Translations under genes and position numbers: made by a program | Notes under the pieces: model-generated | Database searches by the model: none | The model's input: only the letters and a program-made list of their open reading frames with translations | What the model was told of the DNA's origin: nothing | Assembly: GCF_027111335.1 (NCBI RefSeq) | Contig: NZ_CP114288.1 | Span: 2,356,001 to 2,420,000 of the forward strand | Reading direction: 5' to 3' | Length of the DNA stretch: 64,000 bases | Origin: Flavobacterium aquiphilum | Lineage (GTDB): Bacteria; Bacteroidota; Bacteroidia; Flavobacteriales; Flavobacteriaceae | In this document: piece after piece, positions 1-10,200 of the stretch | How positions within the stretch are numbered: the stretch's first letter is position 1 | Layout of the letters: every line of letters begins with the position of its first letter

Positions 1-2
1 TT

Positions 3-1322
3 AGTAATGTGTTATTTGCCATAGTTTTGATTATTGGATTCGGATATTTTTATTCGAATGTGAAGAAAATCATTAGAAATATTAAGCTAGGAGTTGATGT
101 CGATCGCAACGATAATTCAAAGGCTCGCTGGAGAAATATGCTAATGATTGCTTTAGGGCAATCCAAAATGGTAAAGAGACCCGTTGCTGGTGTACTTCAT
201 ATTATAGTTTATGTTGGTTTCGTGATTATCAACATTGAGCTTCTGGAAATTATTATCGACGGTTTATTTGGAACCCATAGGGTTTTTGCTCCGATTGGGG
301 TTGCATACGATTTTTTAATCGGTTCTTTTGAGATATTGGCATTACTGGTATTGGTTTCAGTTAGTGTGTTTTTAATTAGAAGAAACATCATTAAACTAAA
401 AAGATTCATCCACTCGGATTTAAAAGGTTGGCCAAAAGGCGATGCTAATTGCATCCTGTATTTTGAAATTACTTTAATGTCCTTGTTTTTTTTAATGAAT
501 GCCACGGATTTGCATTTGCAAAATGTACCCGGCGGATTTTCTCATTTTATAAAAGCAGGTTCTTTTCCTATTAGCCAGTTTATTGCTCCATTATTCAACG
601 GAATGTCCAATGAATTGGTAATGATGTTAAATGAAGTCTTTTGGTGGTTGCATATCGTTGGTATTTTGGTTTTTATGAATTATTTATATTTCTCAAAACA
701 CCTGCATATTTTATTGGCTTTTCCTAATACGTATTTTGCCAATTTAAATCCGCAAGGGCAATTTGATAATTTGGCATCAGTAACTGCAGAAGTGAAATTA
801 ATGATGGATCCAAATGCCGATCCATTTGCGGCGGCACCAGCTTCGGAAAATGAAGTTCCTGCTAAATTTGGAGCCAGTGATGTTCAGGATTTAAATTGGG
901 TTCAGTTATTAAATGCCTATACGTGTACCGAATGCGGGCGTTGTACTTCTTCTTGTCCTGCCAATCAAACAGGCAAAAAATTATCTCCACGTAAAATCAT
1001 GATGGATACAAGAGATAGATTAGAAGAAGTAGGGAAAAATATCGATGCTAATAAAGGCGTTTTTGTACCGGACAATAAATCGCTTTTAAACGATTATATC
1101 ACTCCCGAAGAATTATGGGCTTGTACATCCTGCAACGCTTGTGTGGAAGAATGCCCTGTAAATATCAGTCCGCTTTCAATCATTATGGATATGAGACGTT
1201 ATCTTGTGATGGAGCAAAGTGCCGCACCAATGCCTTTAAATGCAATGATGACAAATATTGAAAATAATGGTGCACCATGGCAATACAGCCAACAGGATCG
1301 TTTGAATTGGAAAAATGAATAA
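3..1322 (+). CDS. Membrane-anchored (Fe-S)-binding oxidoreductase subunit, 5' partial
   Basis: The frame is open to the left edge, so the true start lies outside the window; the first in-frame start inside is GTG at 9. The first ~250 residues hold several hydrophobic helices, as in HdrE/nitrate-reductase-gamma type membrane subunits. The C-terminal third carries two 4Fe-4S motifs, CTECGRCTSSCP near residue 306 and CTSCNACVEECP near residue 372. The next gene encodes a CCG-domain protein, so the two probably form a heterodisulfide-reductase-like or LutA/GlcF-like electron-transfer complex at the inner membrane. The electron donor and acceptor cannot be told from sequence. The family call is confident; the physiological role is not. 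Confidence 0.85.
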   Translation, partial: SNVLFAIVLIIGFGYFYSNVKKIIRNIKLGVDVDRNDNSKARWRNMLMIALGQSKMVKRPVAGVLHIIVYVGFVIINIELLEIIIDGLFGTHRVFAPIGVAYDFLIGSFEILALLVLVSVSVFLIRRNIIKLKRFIHSDLKGWPKGDANCILYFEITLMSLFFLMNATDLHLQNVPGGFSHFIKAGSFPISQFIAPLFNGMSNELVMMLNEVFWWLHIVGILVFMNYLYFSKHLHILLAFPNTYFANLNPQGQFDNLASVTAEVKLMMDPNADPFAAAPASENEVPAKFGASDVQDLNWVQLLNAYTCTECGRCTSSCPANQTGKKLSPRKIMMDTRDRLEEVGKNIDANKGVFVPDNKSLLNDYITPEELWACTSCNACVEECPVNISPLSIIMDMRRYLVMEQSAAPMPLNAMMTNIENNGAPWQYSQQDRLNWKNE

Positions 1323-1327
1323 GAAAT

Positions 1328-1487
1328 CCCCTCCCCAGCCCTCCCCTTCGGGGAGGGAGGTAAAGTAGGAAGATAAGAGCGTAACATAGCTAGTGTTTTA
1401 AAATGATTTTAAAATAGTTAAGTAAAAATATAAAATAACATATTCACTTCTTGCCTCCCTCCCCTTCGGGGAGGGTTGGGGTGGGGA
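1328..1487. repeat. Inverted pair of CTCCCCTTCGGGGAGG palindromes
   Basis: Two copies of a GC-rich module sit at 1328-1360 and 1453-1487 in opposite orientation, separated by ~90 bp of AT-rich DNA. Each contains a perfect 8-bp hairpin with a TTC loop (1339-1346/1350-1357 and 1457-1464/1468-1475), flanked on one side by a CCCCAGC or GTTGGGGTGGGG arm. The pair fills the gap between the two Fe-S genes. Similar GC-rich palindromes are dispersed in many Flavobacterium genomes (from memory). The pair could fold into one long stem in the mRNA between the two coding regions. Confidence 0.8.
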
Positions 1488-1501
1488 TAAAGATTAATAC
1501 A

Positions 1502-2293
1502 ATGTCAGAAAATTTAGTTGTGCCAACAATGGCCGAAATGCTAGCTCAAGGAAAACAACCAGAAGTTTTATTTTGGGTAGGTTGTGCAGGAAGTTTTGAC
1601 GATAGAGCAAAGAAAATAACAAAAGCGTTTGTTCGGATTTTAAATCGTGCCAATGTTTCCTTTGCCGTTTTGGGTACAGAAGAAAGTTGTACTGGTGATC
1701 CCGCAAAAAGAGCAGGAAATGAGTTTTTATTTCAAATGCAGGCCATGATGAATATTGAAGTGCTTAATGCTTATGAAATAAAAAAAATAGTAACTGCTTG
1801 TCCGCATTGTTTTAATACTTTAAAAAATGAATACTCAGGATTGGGAGGAGATTATGAAGTAGTTCATCACACAGAGTTTCTTAAATCATTGTTGGATTCA
1901 GGGCGTTTAACTATCGAGGGAGGACAATTTAGAGGAAAACGAATTACTTTCCATGATCCATGTTATTTGGGCAGAGCCAATAATGTATATGAAGCGCCAA
2001 GGGATTTAATCCAAAAATTGGATGCCGAATTAGTCGAAATGAAGCGTTCCAAAGCAAATGGTTTGTGTTGTGGTGCCGGTGGAGCGCAGATGTTTAAGGA
2101 TGCAGAGCCAGGTAATAAAGAAATCAATGTGGAAAGAACTGAAGATGCACTTGAAACAAAGCCTGACATTATCGCAGCAGGTTGTCCTTTTTGCAACACC
2201 ATGATGACTGATGGTGTAAAGCACAAAGAAAAAGAAGGTGATGTAAAAGTAATGGATGTAGCCGAATTGATTGCCAACGCTCAGGATTTGTAA
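1502..2293 (+). CDS. (Fe-S)-binding protein with duplicated cysteine-rich (CCG) domain
   Basis: A protein of 263 residues with two CCG-type cysteine-rich modules. Visible motifs are CPHCFNTLKNEY, HDPCYLGR, GLCCGAGG and GCPFCNTMM, the pattern that binds an unusual Fe-S cluster in HdrB, LutA, GlpC and GlcF. The start at ATG 1502 (MSENLVVP) is preferred over an upstream in-frame TTG at 1451, because the extra 17 residues would be encoded by the GC-rich intergenic repeat. It follows the membrane Fe-S subunit and is probably its cytoplasmic catalytic or electron-accepting partner. The substrate is unknown. Confidence 0.88.
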   Translation: MSENLVVPTMAEMLAQGKQPEVLFWVGCAGSFDDRAKKITKAFVRILNRANVSFAVLGTEESCTGDPAKRAGNEFLFQMQAMMNIEVLNAYEIKKIVTACPHCFNTLKNEYSGLGGDYEVVHHTEFLKSLLDSGRLTIEGGQFRGKRITFHDPCYLGRANNVYEAPRDLIQKLDAELVEMKRSKANGLCCGAGGAQMFKDAEPGNKEINVERTEDALETKPDIIAAGCPFCNTMMTDGVKHKEKEGDVKVMDVAELIANAQDL

Positions 2294-2304
2294 AAAAAGT
2301 AGCT

Positions 2305-3078
2305 ATGAGAAAATTTGTTTCCATTTTGATGTTACTAATAGGGAGTTCCTTATTTGCTCAAACGACAGCTAAAATAAATTTTCAAGATTCAATTCCTCAT
2401 GATTCAACTACTGTTAAGCAATTAAAGTTTAATGTAAAACAATTAATAATCCCTGCGACTTTTATCGGATTTGGGGTAATTGGAATTAATAGCGACCAAT
2501 TGAAAGATTTAAATTCTGAAATCAGTGAAGAAGTTACAGAGCACATCGACAAACAAATAACCGTTGATGACTTTTTGCAATATGCTCCGGCCGCTTCAGT
2601 CTATGCTTTAGGTGCTCTTGGTGTGGAAGGGAAAAATAATCTGAAGGATAAATCGATTATTCTTGGCACTTCGTTTTTGATAATGACGGCTACGGTTACA
2701 GGGTTAAAATCCATTACCAAAGTTGAAAGACCGGATCATACCAGTAATAATTCATTTCCATCGGGACATACGGCAACCGCTTTTATGGGAGCTGAATTTT
2801 TATATCAGGAATATAAAGATGTTTCTATTTGGTACGGTGTTTCGGGGTATGCAGTTGCTACTTTTACGGGAGCGTTCAGGATGTATAATAATCGTCATTG
2901 GCTTACCGATGTTGTTGCAGGTGCGGGAATCGGGATATTGAGTGCAAAAGCGGGCTATTGGTTGTTTCCGACAGTAAATAAATTATTTGCCTCAAAAAGT
3001 AATCCAAACAAAAAATCTGCGTTTATTCCTTATTACAACGGCAAGCAAGTAGGATTTGGATATATTTCCTCCTTTTAA
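2305..3078 (+). CDS. PAP2-superfamily phosphatase, exported
   Basis: A protein of 257 residues with an N-terminal signal peptide ending at SSLFAQ and the three type-2 phosphatidic acid phosphatase motifs in order: KVERP (motif 1, K-x-x-x-R-P spacing), SFPSGHTATAF (motif 2, catalytic His in PSGH) and FRMYNNRHWLTD (motif 3, R-x5-H-x3-D). It probably removes phosphate from a lipid such as undecaprenyl pyrophosphate or phosphatidate on the periplasmic face. It starts 11 bp after the Fe-S gene and may be co-transcribed. A second PAP2 gene lies at 3642. The substrate cannot be assigned. Confidence 0.87.
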   Translation: MRKFVSILMLLIGSSLFAQTTAKINFQDSIPHDSTTVKQLKFNVKQLIIPATFIGFGVIGINSDQLKDLNSEISEEVTEHIDKQITVDDFLQYAPAASVYALGALGVEGKNNLKDKSIILGTSFLIMTATVTGLKSITKVERPDHTSNNSFPSGHTATAFMGAEFLYQEYKDVSIWYGVSGYAVATFTGAFRMYNNRHWLTDVVAGAGIGILSAKAGYWLFPTVNKLFASKSNPNKKSAFIPYYNGKQVGFGYISSF

Positions 3079-3099
3079 ATAAAAAAATATAAATTCATA

Positions 3100-3130
3100 A
3101 ATCTGCAGTCTAAAATCTGCAATCTAAAAT
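3100..3130 (+). repeat. AATCTGCAATCTAAAAT-type short direct repeats
   Basis: Three imperfect copies of a unit like ATCTGCAGTCTAAA lie between the PAP2 gene and the next start codon. The same repeat family recurs at 39199-39233 and, inverted, at 39620-39655. It appears to be a dispersed intergenic repeat rather than an operator. Confidence 0.6.
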
Positions 3131-3140
3131 TATAATTACC

Positions 3141-3623
3141 ATGTACGTTCCTTTTGAAAATTTACCGGAAGAATCCAAAATTTGGATTTATCAATCGAAT
3201 AGAAAATTTTCGGATGCCGAGTTATCTGAAATCGAAAACGATTTGCAATCGTTTCTTAACGAATGGGCCGCACATGGAACTAGTCTTGAATCATCCTATT
3301 TGTTGAAATACAATCGTTTTATAATCATTGCAGTAAATCAAGAAGTACAGGCGGCGACAGGTTGTTCTATCGATTCTTCAGTTGAATTTATCCAAGGTTT
3401 GGAAAAAAAATACAATGTCGATTTATTGGATAAAATGAATGTAACCTTCAAGCAAGGAGACCATATTGCACACAAACCATTGATGGATTTCAAAAAAATG
3501 GTAAAAGACAAATCGGTTACAGAAAACACGATTGTTTTTAATAATTTGGTTAACAATATCGAAGAGTTCAATGAATCTTGGGAAGTTCCTGCAATAGACA
3601 GTTGGCACAGCCGATTTTTTTAA
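3141..3623 (+). CDS. Conserved flavobacterial protein (often mislabelled ABC transporter ATPase)
   Basis: A soluble protein of 160 residues, MYVPFENLPEESKIWIYQ to the C-terminus SWHSRFF, without signal peptide or membrane segment. Close homologues in Flavobacteriaceae usually sit directly after the two Fe-S protein genes seen upstream and carry the database label ABC transporter ATPase. No Walker A, Walker B or signature motif is present, so the label is not supported by this sequence. Here a PAP2 gene separates it from the Fe-S pair. The conserved placement suggests a link to the Fe-S complex, but its function is unknown. Confidence 0.8.
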   Translation: MYVPFENLPEESKIWIYQSNRKFSDAELSEIENDLQSFLNEWAAHGTSLESSYLLKYNRFIIIAVNQEVQAATGCSIDSSVEFIQGLEKKYNVDLLDKMNVTFKQGDHIAHKPLMDFKKMVKDKSVTENTIVFNNLVNNIEEFNESWEVPAIDSWHSRFF

Positions 3624-3641
3624 ACAAATTACAAAGTCAAT

Positions 3642-4256
3642 ATGTCTAAATTTTTTTCCCTTTTTGTATTCCTTTTTTGTATTTCAATTTCAAATGCTCA
3701 AAATGCAGATATTGATCTTTTAAAGAAAATTAATGGTAATCGAAATACTAATCTCGAATCGACAATGAAAGGGATTACCAATAGTGCGATGCCTGTTAGT
3801 TTAGGTACTCCTATAATTATTTATGCTGTTGGTATGATCGAAAAAGACAGTACAACTAAGAAAAAGGCAATTTTCATTGGTGAATCTTTGGCTGCTTCGG
3901 TATTTATATCTGTTGCTTTAAAAAGTATAGTTAAGAGGGAAAGACCTTATGAAACATATCCTGAAATAGATAATGTTACCGAAGAATCCAGTTATTCTTT
4001 CCCATCGGCACATACGTCTTCAGCTTTTGCAACAGCGACATCATTAAGTATGGTTTATCCCAAATGGTATGTTATTGCGCCGTCTTTTTTATGGGCAGGT
4101 GCCGTAGGTTATTCCCGTATGTATCTTGGCGTGCATTATCCTTCCGACGTTTTGGCAGGAGCAATCGTGGGGAGCGGTTCTGCTTTTTTGTGTTATAAAT
4201 TGAATAAGTGGATTAACAAAAAGAAAATCCGTAAAGTTCCCCAACTTTGGGAATGA
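3642..4256 (+). CDS. PAP2-superfamily phosphatase, second copy
   Basis: A protein of 204 residues with signal peptide MSKFFSLFVFLFCISISNAQ and the PAP2 motifs KSIVKRERP, SFPSAHTSSAF and YSRMYLGVHYPSD. The motif-3 histidine and aspartate are intact. It is shorter than the copy at 2305 and only distantly similar, so it is probably not a recent duplicate. A membrane-associated phosphatase acting on lipid phosphates or pyrophosphates in the periplasm is likely. It starts 18 bp after the preceding gene. Confidence 0.86.
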   Translation: MSKFFSLFVFLFCISISNAQNADIDLLKKINGNRNTNLESTMKGITNSAMPVSLGTPIIIYAVGMIEKDSTTKKKAIFIGESLAASVFISVALKSIVKRERPYETYPEIDNVTEESSYSFPSAHTSSAFATATSLSMVYPKWYVIAPSFLWAGAVGYSRMYLGVHYPSDVLAGAIVGSGSAFLCYKLNKWINKKKIRKVPQLWE

Positions 4257-4514
4257 TGAATTGAAATATACGGTTTCTAAATTGATTGTATTGTAATACC
4301 ATTTATATATACACAATAGTCCAAAGATGCGAAGTTGTTTTTTTTCAAGACAACAATAAAAATCATTGCATAGCCTTAGTTACGGAATTATTTTTTGAGG
4401 AAGTATTGGAGAAAAAGAACAAGTAGATTGGTCTATTTTGTATGTGTAAATGGTATAATATAGAATTTCAATAGAATTAAGCTTTTCGAGGTATATAATT
4501 AGTTTGTTTATTAT
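4257..4514. other. Non-coding AT-rich stretch before the kinase remnant
   Basis: No convincing gene, hairpin or repeat was seen. The region is likely eroded coding DNA of the kinase whose 3' end survives at 4515-4715. Confidence 0.4.
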
Positions 4515-4715
4515 TTGATTTTGAAAAATAGGCATTTCTATAATCATTCTTTGAATTGTTTTGTGAAATGTAAACGTTTCCAAAAGGATTCTACTTCTCA
4601 TCTGTCACTTGGATTGGGATTGCCCATTGCAAATGAAATAGCTGAAGTTAGCGGATTATCGCTAGCTTATAAGTTTGTAAGCCCAATTCATTCTTTTGTT
4701 TTGACAATTAAATAA
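4515..4715 (+). pseudogene. Remnant of a sensor histidine kinase (ATPase domain end only)
   Basis: An open stretch of ~66 codons ends with SLGLGLPIANEIAEVSG and HSFVLTIK, which match the G2 box and last strands of a HATPase_c domain, as in two-component kinases. No H-box, N-box or DHp helix can be read upstream in this frame, where a stop occurs at 4500, and the ~250 bp before it is AT-rich without a coding frame. It appears to be the eroded 3' end of a kinase gene. A PepSY-like gene, itself disrupted, follows at 4812; such pairs are common in flavobacteria. Confidence 0.6.
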
Positions 4716-4811
4716 AAGATTACAATTTCTTTTTTAGCATAGATTTAAAATAGAATTGTATCTAATATTTGTAACAGAAAATTAGAGGCAGCTAACTTTA
4801 AATCCAAAAAT

Positions 4812-5336
4812 ATGAAATCGAGAGATGTTACTTCCGTCAACCATTTAGGTCCGTGTCGGGAAAACCGAAAAAGTAATTTTGGGAAAGTAGGTGAAAAAGT
4901 GTTTTTAATATTTTCGCTAATTTTTTGCGTGACATTATTTATGGAAATGAAAACGTCGCAAAAGAAGGTATCAATACCTAGCATCGTTAGTGAATCATTT
5001 CAAAAAGAATTTCCTAATCAAAAAGTACTTTGGACACGAGAAGATGATTTCTACGAAGCTGAATTTAGACACAATGGGATCAGAACTTCTGTTGTCTATG
5101 GCAAAATGGGAAATCGCAAAGAATTTGAAGTTGAGATAATAGTTAATGAGCTTCCTTTAACTTCTTTGGATTACTTGAAGAAAAATTATCCTTCAAATAA
5201 AATTTTGGAAACGGCAAGAATAAAAGATTATAAAAATAAACTTACATAAGAAGCTGAAATAAGAAAAAAAGGGAAGAATTTTGATATTATTTTTGATGCT
5301 TCAGGAAAATTTACTAAGATTGTTGATGGTCAATAG
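4812..5336 (+). pseudogene. PepSY-like (beta-lactamase-inhibitor-like) protein interrupted by an in-frame stop
   Basis: Residues 1-145 read from ATG 4812: a basic N-terminus, one membrane/signal segment (VFLIFSLIFCVTLFMEM), then a PepSY-like domain with KEFPNQKVLWTREDDFYEAEF and a second repeat starting LTSLDYLKKNYPSNKI. TAA at 5247-5249 ends it inside that second repeat. Reading on in the same frame gives EAEIRKKGKNFDIIFDASGK and a natural stop at 5334-5336, the expected end of the domain. One base change of the usual Tyr codon (TAT/TAC to TAA) explains the break. It lies after a kinase remnant and may have been its periplasmic partner. Confidence 0.75.
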
Positions 5337-5573
5337 TTTATTATAAATTCTGAAAGAACGATTATTTTATTTGATTTAGTTTTTTAAAACCCATACTGGC
5401 ATAATATCTAATTGTGTTTCAGAATATTATGTGTTTCTGTGGAAAGCAGAATCATGATGGATGTTTTTTATTGTTTCAATATTAAAAAGGTTTTAAAAAA
5501 TGATTCACTAAAAAAAGAGAATTACGATTTTAATGAATGAATGGGTTGTGAATTAAGGAAAAATAAAATAATT

Positions 5574-6676
5574 ATGGCAATGGATATCGCTAGGAAGATA
5601 AATGGGTTCAGAAGATTTTTGATGCGTCAAATGACGAAGAACATTGGTTCTCGTTCATGTTGTAAAGGTTTGAGTAATAATCCAAATGTTATTAAGAGAG
5701 TTTTGATTTGCAGGCCTAATCATCGTTTAGGTAACTTATTACTGATTACGCCCTTATTGCAAGAGATAAATGCAATGTTTCCGGAGGCAAAAATTGACTT
5801 GTTTGGAAAAGGTTTTTTGGCTCAGACATTATTTAAAAATTATGAATATGTAGATAATATTTTTGTCTTACCAAAAAAAGCTTTTGACCATTTATTTGAA
5901 TATTTCAAAGTTTGGTTCGCTATGAGAAGACAACACTACGATATTGTTATAAATGTTGATTGTAATTCATCATCTGGAAGATTGGCTACTCAATTTTCGG
6001 ATTCTAAATATAGATTTTTTGGTGATGCATCACAGTTTAATTTGTTGCGACATGATGACGATGAGCATATTGCTAAATATCCGGTGTATAATTTTCGTGC
6101 TTTTTTAAGCCAAGTGGATTCAAAGTGAATAATTTGCCAGTTGCTCCACTAGATATTAAATTAAGTTCGGTTGAAATAGAAAAAGGGAAGGAAATAGTTA
6201 GCAAGTTAGTTGGTAATGAGAAAAGAACTATTTGTTTGTTTACTTTCGCAACAGGTGCTAAATGTTATTCAACAGAATGGTGGGAAGTTTTTTATGGAAA
6301 ATTGAAAAAAGAATTTCCTGAGTATAATTTCATTGAAGTTTTACCGGTTGAAAATGTTTCCCAAATTTCATTCAAAGCACCAACATTTTATAGTAAAGAT
6401 GTTTTTGAAATAGGTTCTGTTATAGCCAATACGGATTTGTTTATTGGAGCAGACAGTGGAATTATGCATCTCGCCAGTGCTACAGGAACGCCTACTTTAG
6501 GATTGTTTTCGGTCACTTATCTGAATAAATACAAGCCTTATCATGGTTTGAATACTGGTGTAAATGCTAATGGAAATAGTATTGACGATTGTTTGAAATT
6601 AGTTGAGAGCATTCTTCTTAAAACTAAGGGGAGGAATGAAATTTTGATTGTTGGTGAAAAAAAAATCAAGAATTGA
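5574..6676 (+). pseudogene. Family 9 glycosyltransferase (heptosyltransferase-like), frameshifted
   Basis: Two adjacent frames together make one GT9 enzyme of ~367 residues. The first (to 6128) holds the N-terminal nucleotide-fold start RPNHRLGNLLLITPLLQEI; the second (from ~6113) holds the C-terminal half with FIGADSGIMHLASATGTPT, the GT9 donor-binding signature. The frame changes near 6114-6118: restoring one G in GTGGA gives a smooth SQVGFKVNNLPVAPLDI junction. The first frame's TGA overlaps a GTG (6125-6128), so separate translation of the second part is possible. The enzyme would add heptose or a related sugar to lipopolysaccharide at the cytoplasmic face. The start at ATG 5574 (MAMDIARKIN) is preferred; ATG 5541 also fits. 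Confidence 0.8.
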
Positions 6677-6743
6677 TTCAAGTAGTAGAGGAAACAACTG
6701 AAAACTAAGATAAAAATCACTATTTTCTGTTTTTTGAGTAGTA

Positions 6744-7100
6744 ATGATTCTTTTTTTAATTTTAAAATTTAAATTTGTTTTCGTGAAATGGACAAGTACT
6801 ATATTATCAATTCTTTTTTTACTGCTTTCCTGTTTGCCATGTGCAGATAGGGAAGAGAATAGTTCATCTCAAACTGTTGTTGAAAAAAGCAGTTCAGACC
6901 ATAATCAGGATTTTGATGCCTGTTCCCCTTTTTGCATTTGCAATTGTTGTAATTCACAAGTTTTTGCCTTCGATAATACCATTTGCAGGTTTGATTTTGT
7001 TATTATCAAAAAAGATGTTGAAAACAAAATCCCTGAATACAAATCAATTTTGGCTTCCAATTTCTTCGGAAGTATTTGGCAACCTCCTCAAATAGTGTAA
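6744..7100 (+). CDS. Small Cys-rich envelope protein (DUF6660-like) of a metal efflux operon
   Basis: A protein of 118 residues, or 105 if translation begins at GTG 6783 (VKWTSTILSILFL). It has a hydrophobic signal segment ending near LLSCLPCADRE, a His/Asp linker, the cluster CSPFCICNCC and the C-terminus IWQPPQIV. This shape (signal, central CxPFCxCxCC, final SIWQPPQ) is known from small flavobacterial proteins encoded just before CzcA/CusA-type pumps, as here, 110 bp upstream of the pump gene. It is probably a periplasmic metal-binding accessory. The metal and role are not established. Confidence 0.72.
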   Translation: MILFLILKFKFVFVKWTSTILSILFLLLSCLPCADREENSSSQTVVEKSSSDHNQDFDACSPFCICNCCNSQVFAFDNTICRFDFVIIKKDVENKIPEYKSILASNFFGSIWQPPQIV

Positions 7101-7210
7101 TGAAACCTGATTTCAATTTTTATTCAAAATTGGGATCGTAAATTGTGGCTTTTTCACAAATATAATAGATCTTTTTTGGATCAAATTTACTCATTCATTA
7201 TACTTTAAAA

Positions 7211-10200
7211 ATGATACACAAAATCATTAATTTTTCAGTAAATAACAAACTGATAACAGGAGTTTTATTGGTGATATTTATTGTGCTTGGCGTTTATTCG
7301 TTTACACAATTAAGTGTCGATGCACTGCCGGATGTTACCAATAATCAGGTGCAGGTTATTACCACCGCTCCAAATTTAGCTACCCAAGAGGTAGAACAAT
7401 TTATAACTTACCCATTAGAAACCGAATTTAAGTCATTGATGGATATGGTTGAATTACGGAGTATAAGTCGTTCAGGCTTATCTGTAATTACAATTGTTTT
7501 CAAAGACAATGTACCAATTAATATTGCGCGGCAACGTGTTGATGAAAAAATTAATATGGCAAGCGATAATATTCCAAGGCAATATGGTACGCCTGAATTA
7601 TTACCACCAACTACCGGACTTGGCGAAATATTTCAATATGTGTTGGTTCCTGAAAAAGGTTACGAAAAGAAATATGATTTAACGGAGTTGCGAACGATTG
7701 AAGATTGGATTGTTCGACGTCAATTGTTGGGAACTGTTGGAGTTGTCGATGTAAGTAGTTTTGGAGGTAAATTAAAACAATATGAAGTTTCGGTGAAGCC
7801 GGATAGACTAGCGGCCAATAATCTTACACTTATAGATGTTTTTGATGCTTTGCAAAACAATAATGAGAACACGGGCGGAAGTTATATTGATAAAGGCCCC
7901 AATATTTATTTTATTAGAGGCGAAGGATTAATCCAAAATATCGATGACATCAATAATATTGTGATAAAAAACAATTCAGGTGTTCCCATTTTGATAAAAG
8001 ACATAGCCGAAGTTAAATTTGGATTTGCGCCCCGATACGGAGCAATGACCCGAAATGGTAAAGGAGAAACGGTTGGAGGTGTGGTTTTGATGCAAAAGGG
8101 GGAGAACGCGGTAAGGGTAATTGAACGCGTAAAAGAGCGAATGCAATCTATTGAAAAGTCTTTGCCGAAAGGCGTAAGAATTGATGTTTTTGTTGACAGA
8201 ACCAAACTTATTAAGAAAACAGTCAGTACAGTTTCGACCAATTTAATGGAAGGAGCGCTAATTGTGATTTTGGTTTTAGTACTGTTTTTAGGTAGTTTAC
8301 GTGCCGGTTTAATTGTGGCCTCGGTTATTCCTTTGGCAATGCTTTTTGCCATAATCATTATGAATCTTTTTGGGTTGAGTGCCAATTTGATGAGCATGGG
8401 GGCTTTGGATTTTGGATTGATAGTCGATGGAGCCGTAATTGTTGTCGAAGCTACTTTGCATATTTTTTCCAAACATTATAAAAGCAATGTCCTTTCTCAA
8501 AATAAGATGGATCATGAAGTGGTAAAAAGCACCTCAAAGATTATGAGTAGCGCCATTTTTGGGCAAATAATAATCCTGATTGTTTATATTCCACTGTTTG
8601 CTTTAAGTGGTATTGAAGGTAAAATGTTCATGCCAATGGCGCAAACGGTAAGTTTTGCAATTCTTGGGGCATTATTGCTTTCAATTACTTATGTTCCTTG
8701 GGCTAGCAGTATCTTTTTAAGCAAAAAAGTCAGTGATGGACCCGATTTCACTGAAAGATTTATTACCAAATTGAACAATTGGTATCAGCCAGTTTTGGCA
8801 ATCGCCTTGAAAAAAAGAACTCAAGTTATTGGTGCAGCTGTTTTTCTATTTATTGTTTCGATATTTATTTTTAACTCCTTGGGAGGTGAATTTATTCCGG
8901 AATTGGATGAAGGCGATTTTGCAATTGAAACGACTTTAAGGCAAGGGACTTCGCTTCCGCAAACGGTGGAAACGTTCGGTTTGATTGAAAAAATATTAAA
9001 AGAATTTCCGGAAACAATTGAAGTAGTCAGTAAAATAGGAAGTAGCGAAATACCAACAGATCCAATGCCTGTTCATAATGGCGATGTCATCGTGGTGATG
9101 AAAGACAAAAAAGAATGGAAAACGGCCGATGATAAAGAAGAATTGGCTGAGAAAATGAATGAAAAAATTAAGCAGATTCCAGGATGCAATTTATCGTTTG
9201 AGCATCCTATTCAAATGCGTTTCAACGAATTGATTGCAGGGGTAAAATCGGATGTTGCAATTAAGATATTTGGTGATAACTTGGATAAATTATACTTGGA
9301 AGCCAATAAAGCTGTACCAATTATTAAGGGAATTGAAGGTTTGACGGATATAAAAGTTGAGCAAGTTATTGGGATGCCTCAATTGGTGGTGAAGTACAAC
9401 CGTAACAAAATAGCACGATACGGTTTAAATATTGCCGAAGTCAACCGAATTTTGAATACAGCTTATGCCGGAGGTGTAACCGGTGTTGTGTATGAAGGGG
9501 AGCGCAAATTTGATTTGGTTGTCCGTATTCCAAAAGACAGCAATACCGATATTGATGCTTTAAAATCATTGTTGATTCCAACACCACAAGGAAACCAGAT
9601 TCCGTTGAATGAAGTCGCTGAAATTTCATTTAAAACCGCTCCGTCCCAAATAAGTCGTGAAGACGCCCAACGAAGAATTGTTATTGAGGCTAATGTTCGC
9701 GGACGGGATGTAGAAAGTGTTGTTTTTGAAATTCAAAAGAAATTGGATGCCAAATTAAAATTACCTGAGGGTTATTATATAAAATATGGAGGGCAATTTC
9801 AAAATCTCCAAGAAGCCAAAGGGCGATTGTTATTGGCTGTTCCGGTGGCACTTTTGCTTATTTTCTTTTTACTCTTTTTGTCTTTCAACTCTCTCAAAGA
9901 AGCAACGATAATTTTTTCAGCAATTCCTTTGGCTTCAATCGGCGGGATTTTCGCTTTATGGACACGTGGAATGAATTTTAGTATTTCGGCAGGAGTCGGT
10001 TTTATTGCGCTTTTTGGAGTTGCAGTACTTAATGGTATCGTGCTGATTAGTTATTATAATCAACTAAGAGATGAGGGGGAAGATGATTTATTGCAGCGTA
10101 TTTACAAAGGAAGCGCTGCCAGATTGCGACCTATTTTGGCGACAGCAACTGTGGCTTCATTAGGTTTCTTACCAATGGCTTTGAGCACAAGCGCAGGTTC

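Noticed and set aside
3141..3623. ABC transporter ATPase annotation usually given to this family
   Set aside because: No Walker A, Walker B or ABC signature motif is present in the 160 residues.
7906..8472. Long antisense frame of 188 codons inside the first pump gene
   Set aside because: It is a shadow of the strongly conserved RND coding frame on the plus strand and resembles no known protein.
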